Assembly (NCBI GenBank): GCA_020523885.1
Contig: JAJAPY010000001.1
Span: 248,001-312,000, forward strand
Direction: 5' to 3'
Origin: Candidatus Liberimonas magnetica
GTDB lineage: Bacteria; Elusimicrobiota; Endomicrobiia; Endomicrobiales; JAFGIL01
Length of the DNA: 64,000 nucleotides
Made by a program: the position numbers and the translations under genes. A model generated the notes under the pieces. The model did not search any database. It was not told where the DNA came from and saw nothing but the letters and a program-made list of their open reading frames with translations. Shown piece by piece: positions 26,643 through 33,085 of the stretch (its first letter is position 1; each line of letters opens with the position of its first letter).

Positions 26643-27047
26643 ATGGATAAAAAAAGAGTTTTAGCTATAGATGACGATGCAACGATAGGAGAACTGCTGA
26701 AAACAGGGCTTGAGGCATTAGAGTATGATGTAGATGCAGTATCAAATGAACCTGAGCTCTGGCAATCTATCGAAAAGAATAAGCCGGACGTAATTTTGAT
26801 GGATATAGCTATGCCTGGAATTGACGGCATAAGGCTCTGCAGAAATATAAGGCTGCTGCCCGAACTAAGGAATATTCCTATCATTATGGTCAGCGCATTT
26901 AGCGATAAGAGGACATATCACGATGCGATGCTCTTCGGAGGAGATGACTTTTTATCAAAACCTTTCGAAATTTCAGATGTCCAAAAGAAAATAGAAGATT
27001 CGCTCGCTAGATTAAATACGAAAAACGATAAAAATATAATACGATAA
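26643..27047 (+). CDS. Stand-alone response regulator receiver domain
   Basis: 134 residues, one CheY-like receiver domain and no output domain. The acidic pocket is I-D-D-D at residues 9-12, the phosphoacceptor is Asp54 in L-M-D-I-A-M-P-G, a Ser follows in M-V-S-A-F, and the conserved Lys106 is in S-K-P-F. Such proteins receive phosphate from a histidine kinase and act by protein contact; no partner kinase is in the window. It heads a run with two small YtxG/YtxH-like proteins 22 bp downstream. The ATG at 26643 lacks an RBS but sits at the predicted transcription start of a good promoter, suggesting leaderless translation. Confidence 0.9.
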   Translation: MDKKRVLAIDDDATIGELLKTGLEALEYDVDAVSNEPELWQSIEKNKPDVILMDIAMPGIDGIRLCRNIRLLPELRNIPIIMVSAFSDKRTYHDAMLFGGDDFLSKPFEISDVQKKIEDSLARLNTKNDKNIIR

Positions 27048-27069
27048 AATTAATCTAAAGAGGTAATTT

Positions 27070-27363
27070 ATGTCAATTGTTTTAATTATTTGCGCAGTTT
27101 TATTTACAGTAGCGATTTCCGTGGTAACGGTATTTTTAGTAATAATGCTGATTCAGGCGCGGCGCACAGCACATGAGGCTGAAGCATTACTTAAGAATTT
27201 GAATGAAGAAATGGCGGTAATAAAAAAGATTACAGGTGTTTTTTCTTCTATTTTCGGAAAGTTTAATTCACCGATTTTTAAAGTTGCCTCATGGGTAGCA
27301 GCGCTGGCGACTATGGCCTTTAGGAAAAGAAACTCAGAACAAGAAGATAATTCAAAAGAATAA
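27070..27363 (+). CDS. Small membrane protein, YtxG/DUF948-like
   Basis: 97 residues: one N-terminal transmembrane helix (about residues 4-28), a short helical segment rich in Glu/Lys/Leu (about 32-55), a second weakly hydrophobic segment (about 65-85) and a charged tail. This plan and the position just before a YtxH-like gene match the Bacillus ytxG-ytxH pair of general stress genes. An AAAGAGGT ribosome site precedes the ATG. Probably anchored in the inner membrane; its molecular role is not known. Assignment is by architecture and neighbour, not by a catalytic motif. Confidence 0.7.
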   Translation: MSIVLIICAVLFTVAISVVTVFLVIMLIQARRTAHEAEALLKNLNEEMAVIKKITGVFSSIFGKFNSPIFKVASWVAALATMAFRKRNSEQEDNSKE

Positions 27364-27442
27364 ATACGCCGCAGCCGAGCTGGCACTGTTTATCCGGTGA
27401 GAGTTGGGCGTGGATTTGTATAACCGTAGAAAGGAGGAATGT

Positions 27443-27736
27443 ATGTCTGAAAATAATTCCGGAGAAGTAGTTTTATCGTTTATTCTGGGTGGCTTAATAG
27501 GTGCAGCTGTCGGTATACTTTTTGCGCCGAGTGCAGGAAAAGAAACAAGAAAAAAACTGAAAGATATGGGCGAAGATTTTAGCGAAAAAATGGGGCATTT
27601 GAGCGAAGAATTGAAAGATAAGGCTGAACATGTTATCTTAGATGGGAAGGATAAGGTATTGACGCAGAAAGACCGTATAGAAGCGGCCTTTGAGGCCGGA
27701 AAAAAGGCTTACGAAAAAAAGAGTAAGGTTGATTGA
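27443..27736 (+). CDS. YtxH-family small membrane-associated protein
   Basis: 97 residues. The Gly-rich hydrophobic start G-G-L-I-G-A-A-V-G-I-L-F-A-P-S-A-G-K-E-T-R is the YtxH signature, followed by an amphipathic Lys/Glu-rich helix. I chose the ATG at 27443 because AAGGAGGAAT lies just upstream (27431-27440); an in-frame start at 27404 would add 13 residues with no ribosome site. YtxH proteins are stress-linked and membrane-associated, of unknown mechanism. Follows the YtxG-like gene after 79 bp, and an intrinsic terminator (27880-27911) closes the run. Confidence 0.85.
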   Translation: MSENNSGEVVLSFILGGLIGAAVGILFAPSAGKETRKKLKDMGEDFSEKMGHLSEELKDKAEHVILDGKDKVLTQKDRIEAAFEAGKKAYEKKSKVD

Positions 27737-27749
27737 TTTTTAGAACCGG

Positions 27750-27838
27750 CTTGATTACACAGCTTATAAAACCAGATTACACAGAAACAGCCATGGGGCT
27801 TAATCTGTGTAATCATTTTAAAATCAGTGTAATCAGGA
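27750..27838. repeat. Word-array hairpin built on GATTACACAG
   Basis: The left arm carries GATTACACAG twice; the right arm has its reverse complement (AATCTGTGTAATC) and a variant. The arms can fold over about 40 bases with a GC-rich tip around 27795. A single related word, AATCTGTGTAATC, recurs at about 51112-51126. Non-coding dispersed repeat of unknown origin. Confidence 0.65.
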
Positions 27839-27879
27839 ATTGTTGGTGTTTTTCAACAATCTCAGTTTAAGTTTATTCT

Positions 27880-27911
27880 GCCACATTGATTAACTTTAAT
27901 GTGGCTTTTTT
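27880..27911 (+). terminator. Intrinsic terminator after the YtxH gene
   Basis: Perfect 8-bp stem GCCACATT / AATGTGGC with a 10-base loop, followed by six T (27906-27911). It lies between the YtxH-like gene and yajQ. A smaller hairpin (ATTGTTG / CAACAAT) precedes it at about 27838-27861. Confidence 0.88.
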
Positions 27912-27941
27912 GTAAACCCTGTGTTTTAAGAGGAGAGTTTT

Positions 27942-28436
27942 ATGGCAAACTTTTCATTTGATGTTGTTTCAGAAGTAAATTTTATGGAAGTAGAAAATGC
28001 TGTTGTCCAGGCACAGAAAGAACTTGCACAGAGGTTTGATTTTAAGAATAGCAAATCTTCGATAGAATACAATAAAACAGAGAAGAAAATAACATTAGTA
28101 GGCGATGATGATTTTAAACTGCGTTCAGTTACGGATATTCTTGAGGGAAGGCTTGCCAAAAGAGGAGTATCGGCAAAATCTCTTGATAAAAAGGCACCTG
28201 AAAAAGCATTTGAAGGCACTTTACGCCAGACAATAAGCCTGGTAAGCGGCCTGCCCATAGAGAAAGCAAAAGAGCTTTCAAAGCTTATTAGAGATAATGT
28301 TAAAAAAGTGCAGGTGCAAATTGAAGGAGAAAAACTGCGGGTAGTGTCACCTAAGAAAGATGACCTTCAGGCAGTGATAGCTTTTTTAAGGGGCCAAAAT
28401 TTTTCCCTCCCATTGCAATTCGTAAACTATAGATAA
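27942..28436 (+). CDS. yajQ: YajQ family nucleotide-binding protein
   Basis: 164 residues, the usual family length. The start M-A-N-F-S-F-D-V-V-S-E-V-N-F-M-E-V-E-N-A and the end P-L-Q-F-V-N-Y-R are diagnostic for YajQ (UPF0234), which has two ferredoxin-like domains. Xanthomonas YajQ binds cyclic di-GMP, and other members bind nucleotides or RNA; the ligand here is not known. AAGAGGAG precedes the ATG. It seems to be a single-gene unit, with a terminator upstream and a tRNA promoter just downstream. Confidence 0.95.
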   Translation: MANFSFDVVSEVNFMEVENAVVQAQKELAQRFDFKNSKSSIEYNKTEKKITLVGDDDFKLRSVTDILEGRLAKRGVSAKSLDKKAPEKAFEGTLRQTISLVSGLPIEKAKELSKLIRDNVKKVQVQIEGEKLRVVSPKKDDLQAVIAFLRGQNFSLPLQFVNYR

Positions 28437-28448
28437 AACAGTCTTTGT

Positions 28449-28477
28449 TTGACAAAAAACAGTCAAATTGCTAAAAT
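28449..28477 (+). promoter_or_regulatory. Promoter upstream of tRNA-Phe
   Basis: TTGACA (28449-28454), exactly 17 bp, TAAAAT (28472-28477). The predicted transcript starts near 28484, about 80 bases before the mature tRNA end. Confidence 0.65.
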
Positions 28478-28526
28478 TCAAAAGCCTTTTTAAAAAGTAA
28501 TCGCTGTTTTGTAGTAGTAGTTGTTA

Positions 28527-28556
28527 TGGTCACTGATTACTGGTTACTGTTCACTG
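28527..28556. repeat. Single arm of the TGGTTACTG word-array family
   Basis: Short variants of the word 'TGGTCACTG / TGGTTACTG' in a row, inside the tRNA leader. The same family forms the large hairpin inside the riboswitch at 36217-36296. Confidence 0.55.
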
Positions 28557-28564
28557 TATTAATT

Positions 28565-28637
28565 GCTGGGGTAGCTCAGTCGGTAGAGCAATGGTCTGAA
28601 AAACCATGTGTCGGCGGTTCGATTCCGTCCTCCAGCA
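28565..28637 (+). tRNA. tRNA-Phe (GAA)
   Basis: 73-base cloverleaf. The acceptor GCTGGGG pairs with CTCCAGC (one G-T), the D-stem is GCTC/GAGC, the anticodon arm ATGGT-CTGAAAA-ACCAT gives anticodon GAA, and the T-arm is GGCGG-TTCGATT-CCGTC. Discriminator base is A at 28637. CCA is not encoded. Confidence 0.97.
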
Positions 28638-28671
28638 TTCTTTATTTTGAGTGCGCTAAAGGATATGTAAT

Positions 28672-28989
28672 ATGAAATTAAATTGCTGGGAATTTAAAAA
28701 ATGCGGAAGAGAACCGGGCGGAGCAAAAGTAAACGAATTAGGTATCTGCCCTGCAGCCACCGATGAAGCTACAGATAACATAAATTGCGGCAAAAAAGGA
28801 GGCCGGGCATGCTGGGTAATTGCCGGGACTCTGTGCGGCGGACAAGTGCAGGGTACCTTCGCGTTAAAATACGAAAACTGCATGAACTGTGAGTTTTATA
28901 AAACAGTACGGAAAGAAGAAGGGAAAAATTATAGAGCAAGCAGTGATTTATTGAAAATTATTCAAGAAAATAAGGATAAAAAAAAGTAA
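28672..28989 (+). CDS. Two-CW domain protein
   Basis: 105 residues with the paired motifs C-W-E-F-K-K-C-G-R near the start (residues 5-13) and C-W-V-I-A-G-T-L-C-G-G in the middle, plus C-M-N-C-E-F-Y-K-T-V toward the end. This is the two-CW domain found alone or at the front of sensor proteins in anaerobic bacteria. The many Cys suggest metal or iron-sulfur binding, which is inference. AAAGGA precedes the ATG. No membrane segment or signal peptide; probably cytoplasmic. No operon partner is evident. Confidence 0.85.
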   Translation: MKLNCWEFKKCGREPGGAKVNELGICPAATDEATDNINCGKKGGRACWVIAGTLCGGQVQGTFALKYENCMNCEFYKTVRKEEGKNYRASSDLLKIIQENKDKKK

Positions 28990-29041
28990 CGAATCAAATC
29001 ACCTAAAATGTTACCGCTGCACTTTTTGTTCGGTATAAAAG

Positions 29042-29070
29042 TTGACAAAAAATAAATAATAAAATATAAT
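29042..29070 (+). promoter_or_regulatory. Consensus promoter of the cobalamin operon
   Basis: TTGACA (29042-29047), 17 bp, TATAAT (29065-29070): a perfect sigma-70 consensus immediately before the cobalamin riboswitch. Confidence 0.85.
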
Positions 29071-29084
29071 CGAGTTGTAAAGAT

Positions 29085-29290
29085 GTTTCTTTGAAATTTA
29101 ATCTGTAACAGACCGAGGAAGTCCCGTACAGCCTTTGTTCAAGGCCATTCGGGCACTGCCCCGCAACGGTAATTTAAAGACAGTTATGAGTAATTAGTTA
29201 TTAGTTTGTAGAAAAACAAAGGTGTGTCTAATAACTACGAACTCCAAACTCAGAACTGTATTTAAGAGTCCGGTCTACGGTTTGTTAAAT
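29085..29290 (+). promoter_or_regulatory. Cobalamin riboswitch 1 (cob operon leader)
   Basis: The B12 box GCACTGCCCCGCAACGGTAA lies at about 29153-29172, after the core GGAAGTCCCG and the hairpin GCCTTTGTTCAAGGC; the 3' closing part GAGTCCGGTC is at 29265-29274. The variable arm between box and closure is lengthened by a 31-base inverted repeat with words such as AGTTATTAG. An intrinsic terminator follows (29315-29349), so control is probably at transcription. cobO begins 400 bases further on, beyond two palindromic repeats. Confidence 0.9.
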
Positions 29291-29314
29291 AGCGCAACTT
29301 CGCGGGAAGAATTG

Positions 29315-29349
29315 ATCCTTACTTCTTCTTCGAGAGTGGGGATTTTTTT
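29315..29349 (+). terminator. Riboswitch expression-platform terminator
   Basis: ATCCTTACT (29315-29323) pairs with AGTGGGGAT (29335-29343, two G-T pairs), followed by six T. It sits 25 bases after the riboswitch closure, as expected for a transcription-terminating cobalamin switch. Confidence 0.7.
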
Positions 29350-29373
29350 ATTTGTGACACAAAAAATAGATAG

Positions 29374-29516
29374 CACTACTTTGTTAAGTGAGGTTTGTCA
29401 TTGCGAGCCAGTGGCGAAGCAATCTCGACGTTTTGGAGATTGCCACGTCGCTTCGCTCCTCGCAAAGACACCGAAGAAGAAAGACTGTCGTACGATATCG
29501 ACTTAACGAAGTAGTG
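29374..29516. repeat. MITE-like element with 16-bp terminal inverted repeats around a palindrome
   Basis: The ends CACTACTTTGTTAAGT (29374-29389) and ACTTAACGAAGTAGTG (29501-29516) are inverted copies with one mismatch. Inside lies a REP-like palindrome (29396-29470): TGTCATTGCGAG with CTCGCAAAGACA, and GCAATCTC with GAGATTGC. No transposase. It lies in the leader between riboswitch 1 and cobO. Confidence 0.7.
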
Positions 29517-29567
29517 ATAGGGCTTAACGAAAAATTATAAATATTGACTGCTGAAAACCAATTAAGC

Positions 29568-29642
29568 TGTCATTCCTGCGAAAGCAGGAATCTATGGTTT
29601 CTGTAAATAATGGATTCCCGATAAAGGCATTCGGGAATGACA
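29568..29642. repeat. TGTCATTCC-type palindromic intergenic repeat
   Basis: Ends TGTCATTCC and GGAATGACA are inverted. Inner hairpins are CCTGCGAAAGCAGG and CCCGATAAAGGCATTCGGG. A second copy of the family is at 50980-51058 and a related core lies inside 33930-34069. Dispersed repeat, not coding. Confidence 0.75.
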
Positions 29643-29690
29643 AAGAGGCAAAAAATGAGGATCAAGGAAATAGAGATTTTGAAGTTAAAT

Positions 29691-29727
29691 TTGTATTTTG
29701 CAATTTGCACTTTGCATTTTGCAATAA
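29691..29727. repeat. TTTGCAATTTGCA word array, single arm
   Basis: Successive variants of TTTGCA just before the cobO ribosome site. The same family makes the arms of the repeat at 35100-35220. Confidence 0.55.
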
Positions 29728-29749
29728 AAAAGGTTTTTAGGAGTTAATT

Positions 29750-30262
29750 ATGCTTTGGGTATACACCGGAAACGGTAAGGGAAAAACCACGGCTGCCATA
29801 GGCCAGATAGTAAGGGCTCTGGGCCGTAATTTAAGGGTTTGCCTGATACAATTGTTTAAAGGTAAAGAGTTTTACGGCGAACAGAAAATATTGGGTAAGC
29901 TAAAGAACCTGGATTTTTACTCCTTTGCACCCAGTCACCCGTTTTGTTTCCCCGACACAAAAATAGAGGGTGTAAAGCTGCAGTGTGAAGATGCTTTAGA
30001 ATGCTTAAAAAAAGCTCTTAAAAAAAAGAAGCGGTATGATCTTATAGTATTAGAAGAGTTTAATATAGCCATAAGAGACGGTTATTTAAAACAAGACGAT
30101 CTGTTTAAGATGCTGGATAAAAACAAGGATATTTATGTATTAATTACCGGAAGAGGCGCACCAAAGGAATTGATAGATAGGGCTGATCTTGTAACTGAAA
30201 TGAAAGAAATAAAACATCCCTATAACAAAGGGGTCAAGGCAAAAAAAGGAATAGAATTTTAA
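29750..30262 (+). CDS. cobO: Corrinoid adenosyltransferase CobO/BtuR
   Basis: 170 residues. Transfers the adenosyl group of ATP to the cobalt of reduced corrinoids to make adenosylcobinamide or adenosylcobalamin. The P-loop T-G-N-G-K-G-K-T-T-A-A at residues 6-16 is the family signature, with D-L-I-V-L-E-E-F-N and L-I-T-G-R-G-A-P further on. AGGAG precedes the ATG. First gene of the operon cobO-cobU-cobT-cobS-pgpA-like; cobU starts 4 bp downstream. Regulated by the cobalamin riboswitch 0.4 kb upstream. Cytoplasmic. Confidence 0.95.
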   Translation: MLWVYTGNGKGKTTAAIGQIVRALGRNLRVCLIQLFKGKEFYGEQKILGKLKNLDFYSFAPSHPFCFPDTKIEGVKLQCEDALECLKKALKKKKRYDLIVLEEFNIAIRDGYLKQDDLFKMLDKNKDIYVLITGRGAPKELIDRADLVTEMKEIKHPYNKGVKAKKGIEF

Positions 30263-30266
30263 ACCC

Positions 30267-30791
30267 ATGAAAACAAAGAAAATCATTCTTTTAACCGGAA
30301 GCGTAAGGTCAGGCAAAAGCGGTTTCGCATTAAAACTTGCGGATAAAATAGGCGGGAAGATCGCATTCCTTGCAACCTGTGCTCCAAAAGACAAAGAAAT
30401 GAAAGAAAGGATAAAACTACACAAAAAATCACGGCCAAAGACCTGGCAAACCGTTGAAGCATATAAGGATCTGGCCGCAGCAATAAAAAAAACTAAATTA
30501 AAAGCCGATGTCATAATTATTGACTGCATGACCCTGTATGTTTCTAACCTGATGGCATTAAACAAAAATGCAAAAACTATCATAAATGATGTTTCTAAAA
30601 TAATGGAAACAATAATAAAGAATAATTTGTCCGCGATAATAGTAACCAACGAAGTAGGGTGGGGAATAGTGCCTGCAAATAAACTTGCAAGAAATTTCAG
30701 GGATATGGCAGGCAAGGTTAATCAGTTAATGGCAAAACAGAGCGATGAGGTTTATATTATGATTTCAGGTATCCCGTTGAAACTAAAATGA
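30267..30791 (+). CDS. cobU: Adenosylcobinamide kinase / GTP guanylyltransferase CobU
   Basis: 174 residues. Phosphorylates adenosylcobinamide, then adds GMP to give adenosylcobinamide-GDP for CobS. Walker A G-S-V-R-S-G-K-S (residues 11-18). The likely guanylylated His52 lies in R-I-K-L-H-K-K-S-R-P-K-T-W. The C-terminal signature V-T-N-E-V-G-W-G-I-V-P, A-R-N-F-R-D and the D-E-V-Y-I-M end are all present. Starts 4 bp after cobO; cobT follows after 19 bp. No strong ribosome site, so translational coupling to cobO is likely. Confidence 0.96.
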   Translation: MKTKKIILLTGSVRSGKSGFALKLADKIGGKIAFLATCAPKDKEMKERIKLHKKSRPKTWQTVEAYKDLAAAIKKTKLKADVIIIDCMTLYVSNLMALNKNAKTIINDVSKIMETIIKNNLSAIIVTNEVGWGIVPANKLARNFRDMAGKVNQLMAKQSDEVYIMISGIPLKLK

Positions 30792-30810
30792 AAATATAAG
30801 GGAGAAGGAT

Positions 30811-31857
30811 ATGCTTTATGAAACAACTAAGAAAATTAAGGATTTAGATGAAAAATCAATGCAAAATGCACAAAAGCGCCTTGATAACCTTACCAAGCCG
30901 CAGGGAAGTTTAGGAAGGCTTGAGGAGCTGGCTAAACAGGTTGCGGGAATCACAGGGATGATATCTCCAAAGCTTGATAATAAACTTATTATAACGATAG
31001 CAGGCGACCACGGAGTTGTAGAAGAAGGTGTCAGCGCTTTTCCAAAAGAAGTAACCCCGCAGATGGTCCACAATTTTTTAAGAGGCGGAGCAGGTATTAA
31101 TGTATTAGCGCGTCACATCGGGGCAAAGGTAGTTGTGGTTGATGCCGGTGTTGCCTCAGATATTAAGCCAGAACTAGGCCTTATTATAAATAAGGTAGGG
31201 TATGGCACCAGAAATATGGCAAAAGGCCCTGCAATGACAAAAGAAGAAGCTGTTAAGGCTATCGAGTGCGGGATAAGTATAGTTGAAATGAATAGCTCTG
31301 TAAGCATCATAGGAACAGGAGATATGGGTATAGGAAACACTACTGCTTCAAGCGCGATAGTTGCATCTATTACAGGCCAAAGTGTTGATAAAGTAACAGG
31401 AAAAGGTACAGGTATAGATGATAAAACTTTGAACCACAAGATAGCGGTTATTAAGAAAGCTCTTGATATAAACAAACCCAATGTCAAAGACGGTATCGAT
31501 GTCCTAAGCAAAGTTGGAGGTTTTGAGATCGGTGCCATAGCGGGTGTAATCTTAGGAGCTGCTTCAAAAAAGATACCTGTTGTAATAGACGGTTTTATTT
31601 CCGGAGCAGGGGCATTAATAGCTTATTTAATAGAACCAAAATCAAAATATTATATGATAGCATCACATTGTTCGGTGGAACAGGGACACAAGATAGCTCT
31701 TGATTTCATTGGCCTTAAGCCTTTGTTCAATCTTGATATGCGTTTAGGAGAAGGCACCGGCGCCGCGTTGGGCATTAGTTTGGTAGAAGCTAGCGTAAAG
31801 ATACTGAATGAAATGTCAACATTTGAAAGTGCTGGTGTTTCAGAGAAGGAAAAATGA
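30811..31857 (+). CDS. cobT: Nicotinate-nucleotide--dimethylbenzimidazole phosphoribosyltransferase CobT
   Basis: 348 residues, full family length. Makes alpha-ribazole phosphate, the lower ligand nucleotide of cobalamin. Family landmarks: L-D-N-L-T-K-P-Q-G-S-L-G-R-L-E-E-L, A-G-D-H-G-V, the G-T-G-D-M-G-I-G-N-T-T-A-S-S substrate loop, and D-M-R-L-G-E-G-T-G-A-A with the catalytic Glu. GGGAGAAGG precedes the ATG, and the end overlaps cobS by 4 bases (ATGA). Whether it uses DMB or another base cannot be told from sequence; no bza genes are in the window. Confidence 0.97.
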   Translation: MLYETTKKIKDLDEKSMQNAQKRLDNLTKPQGSLGRLEELAKQVAGITGMISPKLDNKLIITIAGDHGVVEEGVSAFPKEVTPQMVHNFLRGGAGINVLARHIGAKVVVVDAGVASDIKPELGLIINKVGYGTRNMAKGPAMTKEEAVKAIECGISIVEMNSSVSIIGTGDMGIGNTTASSAIVASITGQSVDKVTGKGTGIDDKTLNHKIAVIKKALDINKPNVKDGIDVLSKVGGFEIGAIAGVILGAASKKIPVVIDGFISGAGALIAYLIEPKSKYYMIASHCSVEQGHKIALDFIGLKPLFNLDMRLGEGTGAALGISLVEASVKILNEMSTFESAGVSEKEK

Positions 31858-32585
31858 AATTTTTGGTAATTGCGTTGCAGTTTTTAACGGTCCTGCCTGT
31901 TAAAGTAAAAGAATTCTCAGATAAAGCGGATTTTTCAAAAGCTCTGGTTTGTTTCCCTGTTGTAGGATTTTTACTTGGACTGTTCCTTGCAATAATGAAC
32001 AGTGTATTGGCAAATGTTTTTCCTCATTTACTCTTAAATGCGATTTTGGTTCTAATTCTTACGATACTTACCGGAGGATTACATCTTGACGGGCTGGCTG
32101 ACACGGTTGATGGTATCTGCAGTATGAAAGAGAAAGAAAAAGCTCTTGAGATAATGAGGGACAGCCATATAGGTACAATGGGGGTCTTAAGCTTAATATT
32201 TATTATTTTATTTAAAGTTATCTTATTAGATAGCATTTCTTTAAGCTTTAAAACACCCGTACTTATAATCATGCCTGTTATAAGCAGGTGGAGCATGCTT
32301 GTCCCTCTTTATTTATTCAAGTATGCCAGGCAGGAGGGAAAAGCAAAAATATTTTTTGACAGCATGAATTTAAAAACATTAATAATGTCTGCAATAATTT
32401 TGTTTGTGCTTGTTATTTATTTCTTAAAGTTAACCGGATTTTATACGGTATTGATTATTTTTGCATCAACATTTATTATCGCCAGGTTCCTAAATAATAA
32501 GATAGGCGGTTTTACCGGAGATATGTTAGGGGCTGTTAATGAAATAAATGAAGTATTGTTTCTTTTTATTATGGGAGTTTTATGA
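31854..32585 (+). CDS. cobS: Adenosylcobinamide-GDP ribazoletransferase CobS
   Basis: 243 residues, polytopic inner-membrane enzyme that joins adenosylcobinamide-GDP to alpha-ribazole (phosphate), the last assembly step. Conserved G-G-L-H-L-D-G-L-A-D-T-V-D-G, R-D-S-H-I-G-T-M-G and the C-terminal G-G-F-T-G-D-M-L-G-A are present, with hydrophobic segments throughout. It overlaps cobT and the next gene by 4 bases each (ATGA), indicating tight translational coupling. Confidence 0.96.
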   Translation: MKFLVIALQFLTVLPVKVKEFSDKADFSKALVCFPVVGFLLGLFLAIMNSVLANVFPHLLLNAILVLILTILTGGLHLDGLADTVDGICSMKEKEKALEIMRDSHIGTMGVLSLIFIILFKVILLDSISLSFKTPVLIIMPVISRWSMLVPLYLFKYARQEGKAKIFFDSMNLKTLIMSAIILFVLVIYFLKLTGFYTVLIIFASTFIIARFLNNKIGGFTGDMLGAVNEINEVLFLFIMGVL

Positions 32586-33046
32586 AAAAACATGTAAATA
32601 AAGTATCTTTAAGAGAAAAACTTAAAGAAAACAAAATATACTTAAATGATATGGTCCAAACAGCCATGTCAATGTACATTTATGATCCTAAAATTGGAAG
32701 CCCTGAACAAGTAAGAAAAAAAGTGAGAGATGAATTTAATCGGGTATTAAATGACATCAATATTGCAAGTATTGTCTATGCAGGTTTATATTTAGAACAA
32801 ACCGGTAAAAAAGGGCTGATACCGGGTATATGTAAAGAGAAATTTGAAAGCGACCCTGTAGACCTTATAGCTGATGAAATCTTGGGACAGGCGATTGCGG
32901 TTTACATAGCAGGTACAAGGGCTTTGTTCGAGTTTGAAAGGCTTGATAAACAAAAACCCGGAATATTGAAAAAACTGCCTCCATTCATGGATGATATAGT
33001 TGCAGGCCTCATAGCAGGAGTAATAGTAAAGGTCTGTTCCGCATAA
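32582..33046 (+). CDS. PgpA/YutG-family phosphatase, candidate alpha-ribazole phosphatase
   Basis: 154 residues. D-E-I-L-G-Q-A-I-A-V-Y, D-K-Q-K-P-G-I-L-K-K-L and M-D-D-I-V-A-G-L-I-A-G match the YutG/PgpA family (phosphatidylglycerophosphatase A-like). It overlaps cobS by 4 bases and closes the nucleotide-loop operon, where the alpha-ribazole phosphatase CobC is otherwise missing. An archaeal non-orthologous replacement, CobZ, carries out that step; I recall it as belonging to this superfamily. So I infer dephosphorylation of alpha-ribazole-P or cobalamin-P, rather than lipid synthesis. The family call is firm, the substrate is inferred. Confidence 0.8.
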   Translation: MKKHVNKVSLREKLKENKIYLNDMVQTAMSMYIYDPKIGSPEQVRKKVRDEFNRVLNDINIASIVYAGLYLEQTGKKGLIPGICKEKFESDPVDLIADEILGQAIAVYIAGTRALFEFERLDKQKPGILKKLPPFMDDIVAGLIAGVIVKVCSA

Positions 33047-33085
33047 CCATATCCCACCTACGCAGTGGGACATGGTCACAAAAAT

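Noticed and set aside
29222-29506. 94-residue plus-strand frame before cobO
   Set aside because: It spans the riboswitch closure, the terminator and a palindromic repeat, so it is non-coding.
33065-33085. GTG start for btuF
   Set aside because: It would add polar residues ahead of a clean signal peptide; ATG 33086 gives the normal start.
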